Source: Xanthostigma xanthostigma (Eukaryota > Arthropoda > Insecta > Raphidioptera > Raphidiidae). From it: 64,000 nt of DNA. Positions 1 through 10,763 of the stretch are shown here, one piece after another (the stretch's first letter is position 1; the number at the start of each line of letters is the position of its first letter). The notes beneath the pieces are model-generated. The model was not told where the DNA came from. It was given only the letters and a program-made list of their open reading frames with translations, and did not search any database. The translations under genes and the position numbers were made by a program. The stretch is taken from positions 35,434,001 to 35,498,000 of the forward strand of contig OY754466.1 in the NCBI GenBank assembly GCA_963575645.1. Direction: 5' to 3'.

Positions 1-207
1 AGCTTGTCTTCGTTTTTTCGTCGACTTGCGTTACAAATTGGTCTCCACGAAAACCGTTTTTATTTAAACGCGATACTATATATAGCCTGTATTAATTCTG
101 AAGGTCCATTCTAAATATTGGTGAAAAAAACTTGAAATTGGATGAGTAATTTCGGAGATCGCCTCCTATATCCAAACTTACAAACTTTATCTCTTTATAA
201 TATTATA
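1..207 (-). mobile_element. Non-autonomous Helitron, 3' end cut by window edge
   Basis: The reverse complement matches the Helitrons at 43839-44107 and 46658-46905, including the block CGTCGACTT, a stretch like CCTTCAGAATTAATACAG and the AT-rich 5' end. The CTAG terminus lies outside the window. No coding capacity is seen. Confidence 0.6.
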
Positions 208-410
208 ACGGTCCGTCCCGGTTTCACCTGGGTGCGATAGATATAATTCTGCAAAATGTATTTCGATTGCGTCCCGTCGTGTGAACTAATAGCTTTGAGC
301 AAGTTCTGACAGATGTCACCAGAAGTGACACATGTAGACGCCTGGCGGGGATAACTGATCGATTGATAATTTATCGACCACATTATAACAATCGCACTAT
401 TGTTTTCACT
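208..410 (-). mobile_element. Helitron 3' fragment
   Basis: The reverse complement reads GCACCCAGGTGAAACCGGGA near its 3' end, preceded by TTTTGCAGAATTATATCTAT. This is the same 3' region as the Helitrons ending at 45295 and 37531. The last CTAG is mutated, and the next Helitron begins directly at this point. The upstream border is uncertain. Confidence 0.5.
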
Positions 411-479
411 GGGTTAAATACATAAAAATTTACCGTTATAATGCCATCTTGAAACCCTATTGCGCATCTGTGGATGAAA

Positions 480-754
480 TACTAATATCGTTATAAAAAT
501 AGGGGTTGGTGGTAGAACGGTGAAAATTTAGGGTTATAAGTATTTTTTAATGGCAGATCATAAAATAATTTTAAAAAAATGTTTGTCCAAAAAATAAAAA
601 AAATTTGGAGAGTGCCACCCTTATTACCTAGGGGTATAAAAAATAGCCTGCGACCTATTCTCAGACCTACCAAGTATACACACAATATTTCATAAAAATC
701 GGTCCAGCCGTTTCGGAGGAGTTCGATAACAAACACTGTGACATGAGATTTTTA
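480..754 (-). repeat. Helitron- or LINE-like dispersed repeat fragment
   Basis: On the minus strand the segment reads TCCTCCGAAACGGCTGGACC followed by GATTTTTATGAAAT, a phrase frequent in insect Helitron and LINE 3' regions. An 81-codon open frame here looks like a by-product of this repeat. The class is not certain. Confidence 0.4.
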
Positions 755-785
755 TACCGGGTGAGGCAAAAGTCCCGGAACTCAA

Positions 786-1390
786 AAAAAAAAAAATACG
801 TGTCAAATATTTTTCGCAAAACTATTTTTTGATACCACACATGACTCCCCACTCCCCACCCAGTTTGTGGGGGGAGGGGCAACTTTAAAATTTTAAATAC
901 GAACCCCTATTTTTATTGCAGATTCGGATTCTACGGGAAAAATTACATACAATTGATGTAATTTTTTCCGTGGGTTTTATGGGTTGAAAAATATTTTTGG
1001 GCCCGAAAATAACGAAAAATTTCAAAATTCGTTTCAAAATTGAAATTTAACCCTTTAGTAATGATTAAAATGTGCTACCAAAATTTTATTAAAATCGGCC
1101 CGACAGGACCAGACTTAAAAATTTTATGAAAACGTTAGTTTGTAGATATGGATTTATTTAGTGAACGGTGAATTTAATTTGTTGTATTGATAGTAATATG
1201 AAAATAAAAAAAAAATTACATAAAATTGATGTAATTTTTCCCGTAGAATCCGAATCTGCAATAAAAAATAGGGGTTCCTATTTAAAATTTTAAAGTTGCC
1301 CCTCCCCCCACCAACTGGGTGGGGGGTGGGGAGTCATGTGTGGTATCAAAAAATAGTTTTGCGAAAAATATTTGACACGTATTTTTTTTT
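786..1390. repeat. Inverted repeat, about 180-bp arms
   Basis: The left arm (about 786-965) and right arm (about 1210-1390) are near-perfect reverse complements. They include the C-rich run around 845-885 and its G-rich partner around 1303-1335. The roughly 240-bp spacer (970-1205) matches 49258-49470 and, reversed, about 27400-27600, so it is a dispersed repeat fragment. Together they could form a long hairpin. Confidence 0.75.
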
Positions 1391-2052
1391 GACGTGATAA
1401 CGTCTTATAAATTGATGAATCACCAATCTTATAAATTGATAAAACACCGGCTGCATGCACGAAAAAATGTAACGGTCGTAACGTTCCTAACGTTCGTAAC
1501 GCGTAACGTTCCGCCTGACCCTGTGCGTGCTTTTTGCTAATTTCTCGCTCAATTTAAATCAGATCGGTTTGAAACCAGTCTTAAACGAAAGAGGAGAACA
1601 TTTTACATAGATTTCGTATAACAGAATTTGCCTAAACAGTTTTTTTATACAAATTTATATAGAAAAATAGCTGTATAAAATATAAATGCAATGTTGTCTA
1701 ATGCATGGCGCAACGCGGTCGGTCGTCTTTGTTTGCCGTACATGGAAATTAGAATATAACGTATGTCTTGTCTTAACATGAAAACGGCTGCATTTCTAAC
1801 GTTTAATTCAATTTTTTGACATTAGTATTTTGTGAAATGCAACGCCTTCTAAGTTAAGTATTGGAATAACTAATTATTATTAGAACATAATACTTTGACA
1901 GTTGCAAACGTCACTTTTGACATTTCTTATCATTCCGACACCAAGGATAAGCGGATTGAAACCAAATTTTGGGAAGTTTAGGTTATGTATTACGGAATAC
2001 GTTATCACGTAAAACTATCGTCCGTAAACCGACTTTACAGACAACCAATTTT
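1391..2052 (+). mobile_element. Family C element, copy 1
   Basis: It begins GACGTGATAACGTCTTATAA and ends with ACGTTATCACGTAAAACTAT followed by a stretch finishing AGACAACCAATT, so GTGATAACGT forms an inverted terminal core. It contains repeats of AACG and GTAACG. It is very similar along its length to 55601-56300, which suggests fairly recent movement. There is no coding sequence. Confidence 0.7.
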
Positions 2053-2111
2053 TTTATATGATGCGTAGTATGCGAGATATTCAACCGTTCCGGGACTTTT
2101 GCCTCACCCGG

Positions 2112-2528
2112 TATATATAGATATAGGTACGCCACTACCCGTTCTCTATGCAAAATTAGCTTTTAATAGTTTGAAACTGTATAAATTGGATTTGAAATGA
2201 AACGGATCCTAGAAAGAGGGAAATTGATATGTATTTACTTCCACTGTTATCTAAAGTTCTCTGTTATATTCTACTTTCATTTCCACAAGGATATACCTTT
2301 CTTGCCGGTTTCGTGTATCAAAGTAGTTTTGAGCGGCCTTTATTGTAGTGACCGATCAATGAAAACAGACTTTCGATTAAGTGTGACCAATTCATTTTAA
2401 TTTCTTGTTTTTGTTTTAAATTAAATCGTTATTGTGACGTAGTCCAGTCAATTAGTCGTTTTACGTAACCATACGTACACAATAATTTCTTATGCCTAAT
2501 TTGTACGCCTCCATTATGATATATTATA
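2112..2528. other. No recognised feature
   Basis: AT-rich sequence between two elements. A 67-codon frame (2197-2400) shows no recognisable motif and I do not call it a gene. Confidence 0.5.
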
Positions 2529-2531
2529 TTA

Positions 2532-2939
2532 AGGCCGCTGCACACGAGGCTGGTTTTGCCGCTGGAATAGCTGCTGAAACTTACGTTGGCTACCGAACTG
2601 AGGATGGAAATGTCATTGCACGCTCGCGTGCGTGGTTACAAACTGGATTACAAAATTACAACCAGCGCTATTTTTAGTGCTTGTTTCTCTGCTTCTTTGG
2701 AGCAAGAACCAACCAGAAAACAGTATCTGGTCACGTGAGCGACGTAGGCAAACGCCTGCGAATAAACATGGCGTCGTGTGTTCACTTTTGTTAATATTCG
2801 AACGGTCGCTAAAGCCAGCTTCAAAACACGCATCGTGTGAAGCAAACACATAAAACCCATCACAAAATCCAGAGCCACAGCACGCTTTAAACCTAGCAGC
2901 CAAATCTAACAGCAAAACCTGCCTCGTGTACAGCAACCT
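2532..2939. mobile_element. Family A Harbinger-like MITE, copy 1
   Basis: The left end AGGCCGCTGCACACGAGG is matched by an inverted right end ending in a degenerate form of the same sequence. Both ends are flanked by TTA (2529-2531, 2940-2942), the 3-bp duplication expected for PIF/Harbinger. There is no transposase frame; the internal frames on both strands come from the inverted structure. Confidence 0.8.
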
Positions 2940-2942
2940 TTA

Positions 2943-3740
2943 CACATTTTTGTACAAAAAAATATAGCTATTCTGAGCATAATGACGCCACAAGGGACAC
3001 GAAACATAATATGACTTTTATTCTATAAATCACAAGATTATATAGCGGAATCAATAGAAACCATATTATTTTAATATGCCCGTGTTATGAATTGTTAATA
3101 ACCTATTTGATTCCAGTTTAAAAGTATACCTATACGTACGTCAATTTATTTGTAGGAATATTCCATAGAACAGGGGTGTAAAATGTAACTCACATAGCTC
3201 GAAACTCTTACAAAAAGTGAAAAATCAATTGCAGATAGGTACCTACTTATTTTTTATGTAAAATTTCATAACAAACAAGCTCAAAATTTATTAAATCTAT
3301 ATACAAGTATTATCAAAAGGAGACGTTTGTATTGTAACGAAACTGACAAAACTGTTCGTTGTTGGTGGTAAAAATATTTACTTACAGAAAAAAATGTTAA
3401 CGAAACAATCTAAAAAGTACTTCTCTGCAATAACGAAATAAAATAAATAACGGAAAACCAAATTAATTCTAAGAAACAATAATACAACACTATCTACTAT
3501 CTACAACGAGTATTTATATCACAGGACACTAAAATTTATATAGCACACTTGTCTATTATTTATTTACACAGTTCTCAATTTATTTATTTAGCATCTATTT
3601 ATTTATATCGTTTGCGCACTGTTCACTTCTTGACTGCCACTGACTTCGTGCCCGTTTCTGCTCCGCTTATATAGCCCTTCAGTTGCATTCTGGAACATTT
3701 TCGAAAACTCTCAAAGCGTCGGCTACTTCTGTACGATTCC
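2943..3740. other. AT-rich intergenic sequence, nothing recognised
   Basis: No open frame or repeat could be supported. A TATATAG string sits near 3668, just before the palindromic minisatellite, but without a transcript it cannot be called a promoter. Confidence 0.4.
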
Positions 3741-4224
3741 GACAACAATGTGCGTATTGTTGTCTACGGGGTTTCGACAACAATGTGCGTATTGTTGTCT
3801 GCGAGATTTCGACTACAATGTACGTATTGTTGAAATCTTTGATTAACGTCTGATTAGAACTCTTCAATAAATAAAATTATCGACCAATTTTTCAGACAAT
3901 ATATTAACAAAAATTATTAATAATAGGTACATTAACGTTTCGATCCGGATTTGGATCTTCTTCAGAACGGATCTAAAAATATAAAAAAATAATTAATAAT
4001 TAGTTTCTATTTATTTTATGCATTCAAAATAAATAGAAACTAATTATTAATTATTTTTTTACATTTTTAGATCCGTTCTGAAGAAGATCCAAATCCGGAT
4101 CGAAACTTTAATGTATTATTAATAATTTTTGTTAATATATTGTCTGAAAAATTGGTCGATAATTTTATTTATTGTACGTATTGTTGTCTATGCGGTTCCG
4201 ACAACAATGTGCATATTGTTGCCG
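3741..4224. repeat. Palindromic minisatellite, 35-bp period, split by an insertion
   Basis: Units centred on GACAACAATGTGCGTATTGT start at 3741, 3776 and 3811. The array resumes at 4173 and 4200 after a 340-bp insertion. Each unit is an imperfect palindrome, so the array could form hairpins or bind a dimeric protein. The break lies inside the third unit. Confidence 0.8.
3833..4172. mobile_element. Hairpin insertion with hammerhead-like motifs, Penelope-like
   Basis: Arms 3865-4017 and 4026-4174 are almost perfect reverse complements with an 8-base loop. The insertion is bounded by the 14-bp direct repeat TGTACGTATTGTTG (3819-3832 and 4173-4186). On the plus strand at 4078-4106 the right arm reads CTGAAGA, then a GATCC/GGATC stem, then GAAAC, the layout of a hammerhead ribozyme core as found in Penelope-like elements. 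There is one extra A before stem II and no clear cleavage triplet, so activity is doubtful. Related fragments lie near 16847, 18640, 45308, 55496 and 58553. Confidence 0.55.
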
Positions 4225-5180
4225 TCTTGTTACAATTTGTTTGTATGTAATCTCAAGAACGTCCGAATCGATTTGAAAAAACTGGTTATTATTTAGAAGT
4301 CTATACTTCGTCCCGAGTAATAACATAAGTAATAGGTATATTAATAGGCTAAGACAAAAATGGAATGAGCAGTGAGCGAAAATGTATAACAAACAATATT
4401 TGTAATATTTATTTGTGCCAATATGTTTTGATTTTTGAAATCAAACTATTTTAGCGACGAATCTATTTGAAATTTTCTGTAACGTTAAAGGGAAAACGAT
4501 TCAACGGCGGGCAAATATAAAAAAACCTTGCTAGCGCAAAATTAAAGGAAAAAAATGATGACAGGAAAATACAAGGCGTCAATGAAACGAGTTCATAGGA
4601 GTTACACAAATTCACTTCCCCCGTGAGCTATCTGGATAGGGCTCACACATTTTTTGTGATAAATACATATAATTCATTCCCTAAAAACTATTTGATTTTT
4701 GTTTAAATAAGTAATTAAAACCTTACGATTCTATTCATTTTGTCTAACTTACGTTTAGTGGCTATCCTATTGTTAGACACAATTGGAACCTAATAACAAT
4801 AGCTATATAAAAAAAATGTTCGTTCTTAAAGTGACAATAACAATGGCGTGCGCAATGCTTCACAGCTGACGCCGCCTATCGGAAATATCAAAAAAGCTTT
4901 CATCCGTAATGGCGACATTGTAACCAACTGACGTCATAAATTTGATACTGGACAAGGATAGCGATATTCAACATACAACATTGAATGTCCGTTTTGTATT
5001 ATCGCCAAACTGCAGATATCGAAGTTCAACAGAATGAGATTTATTACAGTATTCATGTGAACTTTTTTCCCTTTATTTAGCGTTTCCTACACTTTTGGTG
5101 CGTACGGAGCCCTTAGAGATTAGCACAATTGTCTCGCGACCTTCAATAATATAATTCAAGAGTAATTCGTTCATTAAATT
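4225..5180. other. No recognised feature
   Basis: AT-rich sequence without a plausible gene. Some scattered direct matches to other parts of the window were too short to delimit. Confidence 0.4.
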
Positions 5181-5535
5181 TTACCATTCCAACCCACAAG
5201 CGGGGAATGGTACTAGTTTAGGTCAAAATTCATTTTTTCAAAATGTTACAATATTTTTTCGTTTTGAGTACCTCCGAATCCATAAATATAATTTTGGAAA
5301 ATAATTGTTTTTGGGAAAAGTCGGCGCATGCGCAGAATAGATATATTATGCTATGTGTTTTTATATAATAATGGTATACTTTTCATAACGACTTATTATT
5401 CTGTTTATTTTTCAAGGCTGATTTGTTAAAAAAAAATTTCTAAACTTTATAGTTTCGGAAATATTTTTAATATACTATCTATATCAATTATGTCAACATT
5501 TTGAAGTTGGAATGGTGCCGTCTGGAATTTTTTTT
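5181..5535 (+). mobile_element. Family B element, internally deleted copy
   Basis: It starts with the family B left end, TTACCATTCCAACCCACAAG, and ends with GTTGGAATGG followed by a shortened right end. About half of the usual 650 bp is missing from the interior. The retained centre includes GGCGCATGCGCAGAA and TAATGGTATACTTTTC, which are diagnostic of the family. Confidence 0.75.
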
Positions 5536-5683
5536 TCTAATATAATATGGCATCATAAGCTGGGAAGACACGACAAAAACGCAAATTAGACAAATTTAAA
5601 TCTCCCAACGACTGATACTGAAAATTGAAATCAATATTACGACAAAACCGACGATATTCAACACAAACCATATATTATAAAAA

Positions 5684-6584
5684 GGGTAAGAGTACGATAA
5701 CTTGCTATGCAAAATATCCACTGGAAATTTACAATTATTGTTTTATATAACATATAACAGCGTTATTGGTCGTTTTAAGTGCGGAAAATTAATTTTTAAA
5801 AATTAATTTAAAAAAATTAAATAATTATGATATAGTAAGTTGAGAGTATATTATTTACTATAGCGATCGCTATCTTGTCTCGTATAGTGATAAGAAAAGA
5901 GAAAGTTATATATACCTGTATCTATGATAAACAAAGATAGAAATATCAATTGGTTGGAATGAAATACAATTGAACGTTCAGGGCAGAGTCGTATTTGGAA
6001 ATTTTAATTTATAAAACGAATTTTAAATTTAACACTCACATTTTCATGAAGATTGAAAAAAACCGCTTTTTTTGATAAAGGGGTATGCGAATTGTCTCGC
6101 AGTGAAACGGGAAGGGGCAAATGTGGAGTTTTTAAAAAAACAATTCCGGGGTGAACGAAAAACGGGTATGCGAATTGTAATACTGGGGTGAACGATAAAG
6201 GGGTATGCGAATTGTCTCGCAGTGAAACGGGAAGGGGCAAATGTTGAGTTTTTAAAAAAACAATTCCGGGGTGAACGATAAACGGGTATGCGAATCTAAA
6301 TACGACCCTGCTTCCATAACACAATCGAAAGCTGCATACAAAGTGAGATAGTTATACAATAATTCTACACCAGCTGCTATGACGTGTATTTGTGATTTTT
6401 GATTGGTTAGATTCAAAAAATAACAGTGAAAGACGAAAAGTAGTTCCATTTTTTTCACGTATTTTTGAGGAAATTTGTGAATAATCCGCAAAGTTTTTTT
6501 TTTGAACGTCAAAATTTAGCGTTTTCTATGACTTAAAAAAAAATAATTCAAAATTCGGGTGCATAGTGTTATCGTACTGGACCC
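5684..6584. mobile_element. Family F element, copy 1, with target duplication
   Basis: The ends GGGTAAGAGTACGATAAC and, inverted, GGGTCCAGTACGATAAC are flanked by ATAAAAA(G) at 5677-5684 and 6585-6592. A 7-8 bp duplication suggests hAT, but the termini are not typical and the superfamily is open. The core is a tandem repeat (about 6073-6298). Flanking parts match 44147-44912, which carries a different repeat number. The minus-strand frames across the tandem repeat are by-products. Confidence 0.7.
6073..6298. repeat. Two tandem units of about 121 bp
   Basis: Each unit contains GGGGTATGCGAATTGTCTCG, then GAAACGGGAAGGGGCAAATG, then CAATTCCGGGGTGAACGA. The units differ by only a few bases. They form the variable core of the family F element. 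Confidence 0.85.
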
Positions 6585-6639
6585 ATAAAAAGAGTACTTG
6601 ACGTGAGACAGACATACCTACATCAAAACTATATATTTC

Positions 6640-6765
6640 TACATTTTCACAAATAATAATAATCTTTCAATACAGTAGGTACACACAATACACAAGAATG
6701 CAAACACAGAGGCATGTAGTAGTACCAAAAAGTCAAAACTAGACCTGGCACACAGACACTATACT
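6640..6765 (+). pseudogene. LINE reverse-transcriptase C-terminal relic, upstream part
   Basis: Read from about 6660, the plus strand gives QYTRMQTQRHVVVPKS, then a frameshift, then KTRPGTQTLYY running into the hAT insertion point. This resembles the region just before the last conserved block of Jockey- or CR1-type ORF2 proteins. The frameshift and truncation show a dead copy. The protein continues after the hAT element at 7341. Confidence 0.6.
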
Positions 6766-7340
6766 TAACGTGACCATTTATTTTTTTACTCAAAACGGGA
6801 CAAGGTTTATTTACGTCAATTAGCAGGTTCTCAATAAAAAAACACATTTTTAATGTTTTTTATTCAGAAAACTCATTATACTTATTACAAATTAAAAATA
6901 TGCAACATATAATATCTAGTTATATTTATATTTATCAGAGGAACAGAGATAGAGATTGTGATTTATAGACGCTCAACAGCTGAGGTCATCAGCGTCATCA
7001 GAGGAACATATTTATATCATTTGTTTATGAGAAAAGAGAAAGGTATATCTATGATAAACAAATATAGAAATATCAATTGGTTGAAATACAATAAATTGTC
7101 AAAAATATGATATAGGTATACAGTTTTTTAAATATTTACATCTTTTTAATTAACAACGTAATTTTACTTTTTTTAGCTAAAATAGAAACCCTCACCGCTC
7201 GCGTCCGGCGAGATCCATAATTTTCTTGCGGTTTCGGAAAACGGGACAATTGTGCGTCCCGGAGCTTTCTTTGGGGACAACGGGACAGATAACCGAAAAA
7301 AGGGATGGTCCCGTTCAAAACGGGACGTATTATCACGTTA
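6766..7340. mobile_element. hAT element with 8-bp duplication, inside a LINE
   Basis: Terminal inverted repeats begin TAACGTGAYMAT, with subterminal CCCGTTTTGA, and the perfect 8-bp duplication ACTATACT lies at 6758-6765 and 7341-7348. It interrupts the LINE relic so that the protein-like reading continues on both sides. No transposase is visible. Confidence 0.85.
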
Positions 7341-7704
7341 ACTATACTACTATTTGGCCCCTAAAATATACAATACACTGCCACAAGAACTACGTATGAT
7401 ATCTTCTGTTAATAGTTTTAAAAAACAAATTCGTAAATGGCTGCATAATGGTGACAAATCAAATTTATAAATATTTTCACTAACTTAGTTTGCATTGTAA
7501 CACTAAAGCTCCTCATAAACACATACATACATTACACAACGCACTCACCCAACACAAACACATGCACATTTACACTAAACCTAGAAAATGTTGATTCGTT
7601 GAATCCTTCCCTTCGACACATAGTTCGCTTCATACACATTTTTTTTTTGTTTGTATAAGTACCCTAATTTTCAATAAAAGGAGATTTATAAAAAATAAAT
7701 AAAA
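7341..7704 (+). pseudogene. LINE ORF2 C-terminus and 3' tail
   Basis: The reading frame continues YYLAPKIYNTLPQELR, then SFKKQIRKWL, and stops at TAA (7468-7470). The N-x-LP-x-E-L block followed by F-K-x(4)-K-x-L is the characteristic end of non-LTR reverse transcriptases of the Jockey/CR1 type. About 230 bp of 3' untranslated sequence follows, with an AATAAAA (7670-7680) and an A-rich end. With 6640-6765 it represents one truncated element split by the hAT insertion. Confidence 0.75.
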
Positions 7705-7940
7705 ATGTCGACAACAAACATTACCGTTATAGTTCAAGAGCTACTGAACTTTTTAGTGACCACATTTTATAATGTTGTTTAATCAGAGCAAACAACAAAA
7801 ATGGCATTTTGCGTCATCAAGTCCAGTCGTTTTTAGGAGTGATAAACCCCTAAATATGCATTAGTAGGGTTGAAAACGTCAACTCATTTTGGCAAGACTT
7901 TTACAGTATTTCAAATACACCTTTTCTAAACTGTATTTAA

Positions 7941-8052
7941 ACAGGTAGAACAAAATTCCGGTCGGAACACCTCGACAGACTGTCTTGAAGGGGTGAGATA
8001 AGAAATGTTCAGAGCAGTCCGCCGTGGTGTTCCGACCGGAATTTTGTTCTGT
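7941..8052. mobile_element. Small palindromic MITE
   Basis: Arms of about 30 bp, AGAACAAAATTCCGGTCGGA and its reverse complement, enclose a 50-bp centre. The outermost bases are ACAG/CTGT. The superfamily is unknown and no clear target duplication was found. Confidence 0.65.
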
Positions 8053-8283
8053 CTTTTTAACAGAGCACACAAACTAAAACAAAAATAATTATGTATTGGC
8101 ACCGTTAACCATGCTATTAATACAACGAGAAGTTATCGACTTTTCACTGCAATCGCTGGCATTCTGGTAAGCTCCGCCTTTCTGCACGGAATCCATAGGT
8201 CACTTAGACACAAATGGAATAAAATGAAGGCCATTACATAAAATAGAGCCGCGCCGGGTCACACTAATGAGTGTCGTGTGTTA

Positions 8284-8737
8284 AGGCCGCTGCACACGAG
8301 GCTGGTTTTGTCGCTAAATTCCTTGCTAGATTTGACTGCTAGGTTTCAAGCGTGCTGTGGCGCTGGGTTCTATGTGTACTCTTCACACGATGCGTGTTTT
8401 TAAGGTTGCTTTGTAGATGGGTTTGGTGAACGCGCAGTGACAGTTCGAATGTTAACAAAAGTGAACGTTTATTGCCTCTGAACTGAACACCATGTTGTAG
8501 TTCGTGGACGTTTGTCCTTGTCGCCCACGTGACAAAATACTGTTTCCTGATTTCTTGATCAAAACAATCAGACAAACTAGGACGAAAAATAGCCATGGTT
8601 CTAATGTAGAAATGCATCTTGTGACCACGCAGGTGGGACAGCTGTGACGTCATTTTCATCCGCGTAGCCAGCCCGCCGGCCGGCACAAGTCTCAGCAGTG
8701 ATCCTAGCGGCAAAACCAGCCTTGTGTGCAGCGGCCT
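8284..8737. mobile_element. Family A Harbinger-like MITE, copy 2
   Basis: This is one of the best preserved copies. The ends AGGCCGCTGCACACGAGGCT and its inverse continue as about 32 bp of inverted repeat, flanked by TTA (8281-8283, 8738-8740). Open frames on the minus strand (for example 8339-8713) shift between copies and are not conserved as protein. A hAT element sits 13 bp further on. Confidence 0.85.
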
Positions 8738-8750
8738 TTAGTGAATGGCA

Positions 8751-9490
8751 CAGGCCCGTAGCCACGTACGGGCATGTACGGGCGATGCCCGCACTAGCGA
8801 TTTGTTTGCCTGTACTATAGCAAGTCGCTTGTATGATTTTCAGTAAATTTCTCAATAAATATACAGTGTAAACTCTTTATAACGAAACTCAAGGGACCGA
8901 GCATTTTTTATCGTTATAGAGAGTTACCGTTATATGGAGTGAAGAAAGAAAAACAACCAAATTAACAATAATCTTCAATGTACTGTATAATCTCTTTATA
9001 ACGAATTTTGAGGGACCGAACATTTTTTTCGTTATAAAGAATTTTCGTTATATGGAGGGAAGAAAGAAAAATAACCAATTTTCACAAAATTAATTTATTC
9101 CAAACACATATACCTATAGTTTGGCGTCATCAAGTGCTTGTTGAATAGATGGTGATGGTTCAGAATGGTCCTCTTTATGTCTGTAATCATTTGCTGACGC
9201 CTAAATATGAACATATTTCTTCGTAATAGAGAATGGCTGTTGCGTTATAAAGAGGGTATTAATGTATAGGTTTTAAGGTAAACCAACCAAATCGTAAAAA
9301 TTTCGACGTTATAGGGAGTTTTTCGTTATAACGAAGGACGTTATAAAGAGTTTACACTGTAATTTGTAACGATATATAGTATAGAAGTTTTTTTACAATC
9401 ACACTTATTGAAACATTTGTTGTTATATAATCTCGCCTGTCCTTCGTTCTTATTTGCCCGTACTACGATTTGGACCTGGCTACGGGCCTG
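8751..9490. mobile_element. hAT element with 8-bp duplication, hosting a pogo-like MITE
   Basis: Inverted ends CAGGCCCGTAGCCA and TGGCTACGGGCCTG are flanked by GAATGGCA (8743-8750 and 9491-9498). A TA-flanked element (8864-9359) occupies most of the interior, so the hAT itself is only about 240 bp. No transposase is encoded. Confidence 0.85.
8864..9359. mobile_element. Family H pogo-like MITE with TA duplication
   Basis: The ends CAGTGTAAACTCTTTATAAC and its inverse are flanked by TA (8862-8863, 9360-9361). CAGT termini and TA choice fit the pogo/Tc1 group. Short repeats of GTTATA and CGTTATAAAGAG recur inside. A larger relative lies at 27065-27960. Confidence 0.8.
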
Positions 9491-9498
9491 GAATGGCA

Positions 9499-10130
9499 GT
9501 TCCATAATAAAGCCTTTAATGAAATCTGTAAGCTATTAAAGTGCTTGTGCAAGCATAATATATTATTGTCTATAGGTCGCTTATATACATAAATGCAAGA
9601 AAAACTGAAGGTCGTCTCGTAAAATAGAGCCCTCCGGCCATTATACTAATGAGTGTCGTACGCCAGTGAGTGACAATACTATAATAGACGTTTACTGTGC
9701 CTTCTGACTATTCACAATGCATTTCTACACAAATAAAATAACGGATGAAGCTTTCAAGCTTTCTCAAATTTTATAACATAGACAGTGCACATACATGTTC
9801 ATTACTGATACACCTACAAAATATATATATAGGTATGCCTTTTGTCAATGTGTCTGTTTGTCTGTTTCATTGTTTCGCAATTGTTATACTATCTATTGTT
9901 CGTTTTGAATTGTGACAGAAATATGCATCACCTGATTTACATGTCATATTGACTTACTCATTGTTGTATTAGCAGACGCTCGTTTATCCGTCTATCCATA
10001 ACAATAGCTTGTCAAATTTTCATATAATATATTTTTTCGAAATATTTTTGTGGGAATGAAATTGCTAAATTTTATAATTTTGCCGACGTTTTGAAAATTG
10101 TAGGTTATGTATCAAGTGCGTGGATTTCTT
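9499..10130. other. No recognised feature
   Basis: Sequence around 9566-9660 resembles 8196-8280 (shared phrases AAAATAGAGCC and CTAATGAGTGTCGT), so some local duplication has occurred. No gene is visible. Confidence 0.35.
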
Positions 10131-10763
10131 GTGACGCAGTATGACATTATGGTGAAACAAGCGCGTCTATCGAGTTTAACAGCCACACAAATCATAAAAT
10201 AATCACGCACAAGATATATGCACTATTTTTTGCACGTACCTCCTATAAAACAGCTGATTTTCACTTCATACTAACTAATATCTGACAGTTCGACCATATT
10301 GAAAATTTGGATTGTTTACGATTATAGTATAAGAGCCAGTGATCGGCTACCAGTATGTATTTGACCAGACCTGAATTTTTACACAGTGAGTCTCCTATAC
10401 TTACCATACATGGAGTGGGGACTCACTAAGCCCGGAGTGGCCGCCGCGACCCGTACTCAGGTGCGACAGGTACAAAATTTGACTAATTTTCAAAGTATTT
10501 GACCACGTCTGCCATTTGGAAATTTAATAATATATTATTATTGCTATTGAAAAATAACAATGGCAGACCATTATCGCGCGACAATCATCAAGTTGGAATG
10601 GTCCCGTCGCCCAATTGGTTGGAATTTTTTATTTGTTCCAAAACAAAATTAAAAAGTGTCAAGTGAGAATAAAAATATTGTTTATAGGTATAGGTATAAA
10701 TAATTTTTTATATTCTCTTGACATTTTTTATTTTTTTTTATTTTTGTTTTGGAACAAATAAAA

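Larger units (their letters stand above)
757..2111. mobile_element. Mariner-like element with TA duplication
   Basis: A 25-bp terminal inverted repeat beginning CCGGGTGAGGCAAAAGTCCC is present at both ends, and both ends are flanked by TA (755-756 and 2112-2113). TA target choice fits the Tc1/mariner group. No transposase frame remains. The interior is filled by an inverted repeat (786-1390) and a family C element (about 1391-2052), so this is a nested composite. Confidence 0.7.

Noticed and set aside
3741..4224. CRISPR-like array
   Set aside because: Units are directly adjacent palindromes without unique spacers, and the genome is eukaryotic.
8339..8713. 124-codon frame in a family A MITE
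   Set aside because: Other copies of the same MITE do not keep the frame, and the element is an inverted-repeat nonautonomous transposon.
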